Assembly: GCA_900553515.1 (NCBI GenBank)
Contig: USDN01000096.1
Coordinates: forward strand, 1-7,473
Reading direction: 5' to 3'
DNA from: an uncultured Blautia sp.
Lineage (GTDB): Bacteria > Bacillota > Clostridia > Lachnospirales > Lachnospiraceae
DNA length: 7,473 bases
Shown here: positions 5,014-7,473 of the stretch, in pieces
How the letters are laid out: each line of letters begins with the position of its first letter
How positions within the stretch are numbered: position 1 is the stretch's first letter
Translations under genes and position numbers: made by a program
Notes under the pieces: generated by a model
The model's input: the letters and a program-made list of their open reading frames with translations, nothing else
What the model was told of the DNA's origin: nothing
Databases searched by the model: none

Positions 5014-7332
5014 ATGACGCAGTCAGTTAATATTTTACCGGCAATCGCCCTTCGGGGGACAACGATCCTGCCGGATATGATCGTCCATTTTGATGTAAGC
5101 AGGGAGCGTTCTATCAAAGCGATAGAGGCGGCGATGCTCCATGAGCAGGAGATTTTTCTTATTACTCAGAAAGATCCTGAGATTCAGGAGCCAGGTCTTT
5201 CCCAGCTTTACAAAGTGGGCACTATCGCATATATCAAACAGGTAATAAAGCTTCCGCACGATCTTCTGCGTGTTTTCGTAGAAGGTCGGGAAAGAGCAGC
5301 ATTACTGTCTTTGACCCAGGAAGATCCTTTTCTCAATGCGGAGATTGCAGTGATCGAAACAGACAAAGATCAGTATGGGGAAAATATAAAGGAAGCGATG
5401 CACAGAAGTCTCAGTGATCTGTTTCAGCAGTACAGCAGAGACAGCCGCAAAGTCAGCAGAGAACTGGCAGTGCAGATATTGAATATCGGAGATTTGGAAG
5501 AACTGATCACACAGATTTCTGTAAATATCCCGCTGACATGGCAGAACCGGCAGAATTTTCTGGAGGCGCTGACTCTGGAAAATCGTTATGAGGTTCTGGG
5601 AGCTATTTTACAGAATGAGATTGAGATTCTGAAAGTGGGTCAGGAACTTCAGAAGAAATTAAAGACCCGGATTGATAAGAATCAGAGAGAGTACATTCTC
5701 CGGGAACAGATGAAACTGATCAGAGAAGAACTTGGAGAAGAAAATACATCAGATACAGCTGAAGAATACCGAAAAAGGCTGAAAGATCTGGATGCTCCAA
5801 AAGAGGTAAAAGATAAGATCTCCAAAGAGATCAGCCGTTTCAGATCCATGAACAGCAGTGCTGCAGAAAGTGCTGTTTTAAGCACTTATATCGAAACACT
5901 TCTCAGTCTTCCATGGAATAAAAGATCTCAGGATTCTGAAAATCTGAAAGAAGCATGGAATATACTGGAAACAGGACATTACGGACTGAAAGATGTAAAG
6001 GAGAGGATCATGGAATTCCTTTCTGTCCGCAGTCTGACAAAAGGCGGAAAAAGTCCGATCCTTTGTCTGGTAGGACCTCCGGGAACTGGTAAGACCTCTA
6101 TAGCAAGATCTGTGGCAGAGGCGCTTCATAAGAAATATGTCCGTATTTGTCTGGGCGGTGTCCGGGACGAGGCAGAAATCCGCGGACATAGAAAAACTTA
6201 TGTAGGAGCTATGCCGGGACGGATCACAGCAGCCCTTCAGCAGGCAGGAGTCAGTAATCCACTGATGCTTCTGGATGAGATTGACAAGACCAGCAGCGAC
6301 TATAAGGGAGATACTTCCGCAGCGCTTTTGGAAGTCCTGGATCCGGAGCAGAACAGCAGATTTAACGATCATTATGTGGAGGTTCCGCAGGATCTTTCAG
6401 AGGTACTGTTTATTGCTACTGCAAATGATATGCAGGAGATTCCGCGGCCCTTGCTGGACCGTATGGAAGTGATTGAGATCTCCGGGTATACAGAAAATGA
6501 AAAAGAACATATTGCGAAGGAACATCTGATTCCCAAGCAGATGGAAATCAACGGTCTTCCAAAAGGCAGTCTGGTTATCCAGACACCGGCGCTTCGCAAG
6601 ATTATCAACCTTTATACCAGAGAGGCAGGAGTTCGTAATCTGGAAAGAAAAATCGGGCAGATCTGTCGTAAATCAGCCAGAGAGATCATGGAAAACGATC
6701 AGGAAAAAGTGAAGGTCACTACAAAAAATCTGGAAAAATTCCTTGGAAAGAGCCGTTATTCTTATATAATGGCAAACAAAAAGGATGAGATCGGTATTGC
6801 CAGGGGGCTTGCCTGGACACAGGTGGGCGGTGATACTCTTCAGATAGAAGTAAATGTTATGCCGGGAAAAGGAGAACTTGTTCTGACAGGCCAGCTTGGC
6901 GATGTGATGAAGGAATCTGCCCAGGCAGGGATTTCCTATATTCGTTCCGTAGCTGAAAAATATGATATCAGACCTGAGTTTTTCCAGGAAAATGATATCC
7001 ATATACATATTCCGGAGGGTGCAGTTCCAAAAGACGGACCTTCCGCAGGTATCACCATGGCAACAGCCATGCTGTCCGCTATTGTGAAAAAGCCGGTAAG
7101 GGCAGATGTGGCAATGACAGGAGAGATCACTCTCAGAGGACGTGTGCTTCCTATCGGCGGCCTGAAGGAAAAACTTCTTGCTGCAAAATATGCAAAAATA
7201 CAGGAAGTTCTTGTTCCGGCAGAGAATAAAGCAGATATTGAAGAGATGGATGATGAGATCCTTCATGGACTGAAAATCTCTTTTGTGGAAAATATGAATG
7301 AGGTGCTCCATCGGGCACTGACCAGAGCTTAA
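5014..7332 (+). CDS. lon: ATP-dependent protease La, Lon (LonA type, 772 aa)
   Basis: Lon is a cytosolic AAA+ serine protease that unfolds and degrades damaged and regulatory proteins in a single hexameric polypeptide. The N-terminal substrate-binding LON domain (about 7-200) opens with LPAIALRGTTILPDM, followed by a helical, charged coiled-coil stretch to about 300. The AAA+ module has Walker A GPPGTGKT (354-361), Walker B LLDEID (D421, E422), sensor-1 N471, arginine finger R483 (PLLDRME) and sensor-2 R541 (GVRNLER). The C-terminal protease domain holds the Ser-Lys dyad: S677 in PKDGPSAG and K720 in GGLKEK, 43 residues apart as in E. coli Lon (S679/K722). The long N-domain and absence of membrane segments mark it as LonA rather than LonB. 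The ATG at 5014 follows AAGGA (4998-5002) at 11 bases. It is tightly spaced between clpX and ysxC, so co-transcription is expected. Confidence 0.98.
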   Translation: MTQSVNILPAIALRGTTILPDMIVHFDVSRERSIKAIEAAMLHEQEIFLITQKDPEIQEPGLSQLYKVGTIAYIKQVIKLPHDLLRVFVEGRERAALLSLTQEDPFLNAEIAVIETDKDQYGENIKEAMHRSLSDLFQQYSRDSRKVSRELAVQILNIGDLEELITQISVNIPLTWQNRQNFLEALTLENRYEVLGAILQNEIEILKVGQELQKKLKTRIDKNQREYILREQMKLIREELGEENTSDTAEEYRKRLKDLDAPKEVKDKISKEISRFRSMNSSAAESAVLSTYIETLLSLPWNKRSQDSENLKEAWNILETGHYGLKDVKERIMEFLSVRSLTKGGKSPILCLVGPPGTGKTSIARSVAEALHKKYVRICLGGVRDEAEIRGHRKTYVGAMPGRITAALQQAGVSNPLMLLDEIDKTSSDYKGDTSAALLEVLDPEQNSRFNDHYVEVPQDLSEVLFIATANDMQEIPRPLLDRMEVIEISGYTENEKEHIAKEHLIPKQMEINGLPKGSLVIQTPALRKIINLYTREAGVRNLERKIGQICRKSAREIMENDQEKVKVTTKNLEKFLGKSRYSYIMANKKDEIGIARGLAWTQVGGDTLQIEVNVMPGKGELVLTGQLGDVMKESAQAGISYIRSVAEKYDIRPEFFQENDIHIHIPEGAVPKDGPSAGITMATAMLSAIVKKPVRADVAMTGEITLRGRVLPIGGLKEKLLAAKYAKIQEVLVPAENKADIEEMDDEILHGLKISFVENMNEVLHRALTRA

Positions 7333-7351
7333 AGAAACAGAGAGGAAACCA

Positions 7352-7473
7352 ATGGTTATTAAACAGGCAGAGTTAGATATTGTGTGCGGTGTTACCAGCA
7401 AACTTCCTGATACAGGAATGCCGGAGGTAGCATTTGCAGGAAAATCCAATGTGGGGAAATCCTCCCTGATCAA
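7352..7473 (+). CDS. ysxC: Ribosome biogenesis GTPase YsxC/EngB, 5' end only
   Basis: Only the first 40 codons are in the window; the gene runs off the right edge. The translation contains PEVAFAGKSNVGKSSLI, the family-typical strand leading into the G1 (P-loop) motif GKSNVGKS at residues 30-37. YsxC/EngB/YihA is an essential GTPase needed for late 50S subunit assembly in Bacillus subtilis. The ATG at 7352 has AGAGG (7341-7345) 6 bases upstream and lies 19 bases after the lon stop, so it probably belongs to the lon transcript. The lon-ysxC order is also known from B. subtilis, which supports the assignment. Later GTPase motifs (G3, G4) cannot be checked here. Confidence 0.93.
   Translation, partial: MVIKQAELDIVCGVTSKLPDTGMPEVAFAGKSNVGKSSLI

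Noticed and set aside
5004..5030. ATG at 5004 as an earlier start for lon
   Set aside because: It is in a different frame and stops after eight codons. The ATG at 5014 gives the conserved Lon N-terminus.
1..7473. Mobile elements, CRISPR arrays, toxin-antitoxin or defence genes
   Set aside because: No transposase, integrase, spaced repeats, target duplications or toxin-like pairs are visible. The window is almost fully explained by housekeeping genes.

Overview
The window looks like ordinary chromosomal DNA from a low-to-mid GC anaerobic Firmicute, most likely a Lachnospiraceae member (Blautia/Dorea-like). This is inferred from gene order, protein sequence flavour, AGGAGG-type ribosome binding sites and extended -10 promoters; no marker here fixes the genus. 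There is no sign of a phage, transposon, CRISPR array, tRNA or rRNA.

Left part (1-1500), small accessory genes. A possible small basic protein (82-285, +) sits behind a striking inverted repeat that covers its promoter -10, ribosome binding site and start codon. It runs tail-to-tail into a CYTH-domain triphosphate tunnel enzyme (274-741, -), overlapping it by 12 bases. The CYTH gene is divergent from a DJ-1/PfpI-family gene (949-1500, +). The 207-base gap between those two holds both promoters and a 20-bp near-perfect palindrome touching the -35 box of the DJ-1 gene.

Right part (1501-7473), the protein quality-control cluster, all on +. An intergenic region carries the promoter and a roughly 120-base leader with two consecutive hairpins. 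It is followed by tig (trigger factor), clpP (peptidase), clpX (AAA+ unfoldase), lon (AAA+ protease) and the 5' end of the ribosome-assembly GTPase gene ysxC/engB, cut by the window edge. Gaps between genes are 48, 87, 18 and 19 bases. A hairpin with a U-rich tail between clpP and clpX could partly uncouple the two halves.

Together the cluster covers folding at the ribosome exit tunnel (Tig), ATP-dependent unfolding and degradation (ClpX with ClpP, and Lon), and large-subunit assembly (YsxC). All catalytic motifs I checked in ClpP, ClpX and Lon are intact. I see no previously undescribed multi-gene system. The items most worth a second look are regulatory: the two palindromes, the tig leader and the clpP-clpX hairpin, plus the unrecognised 67-residue small protein.
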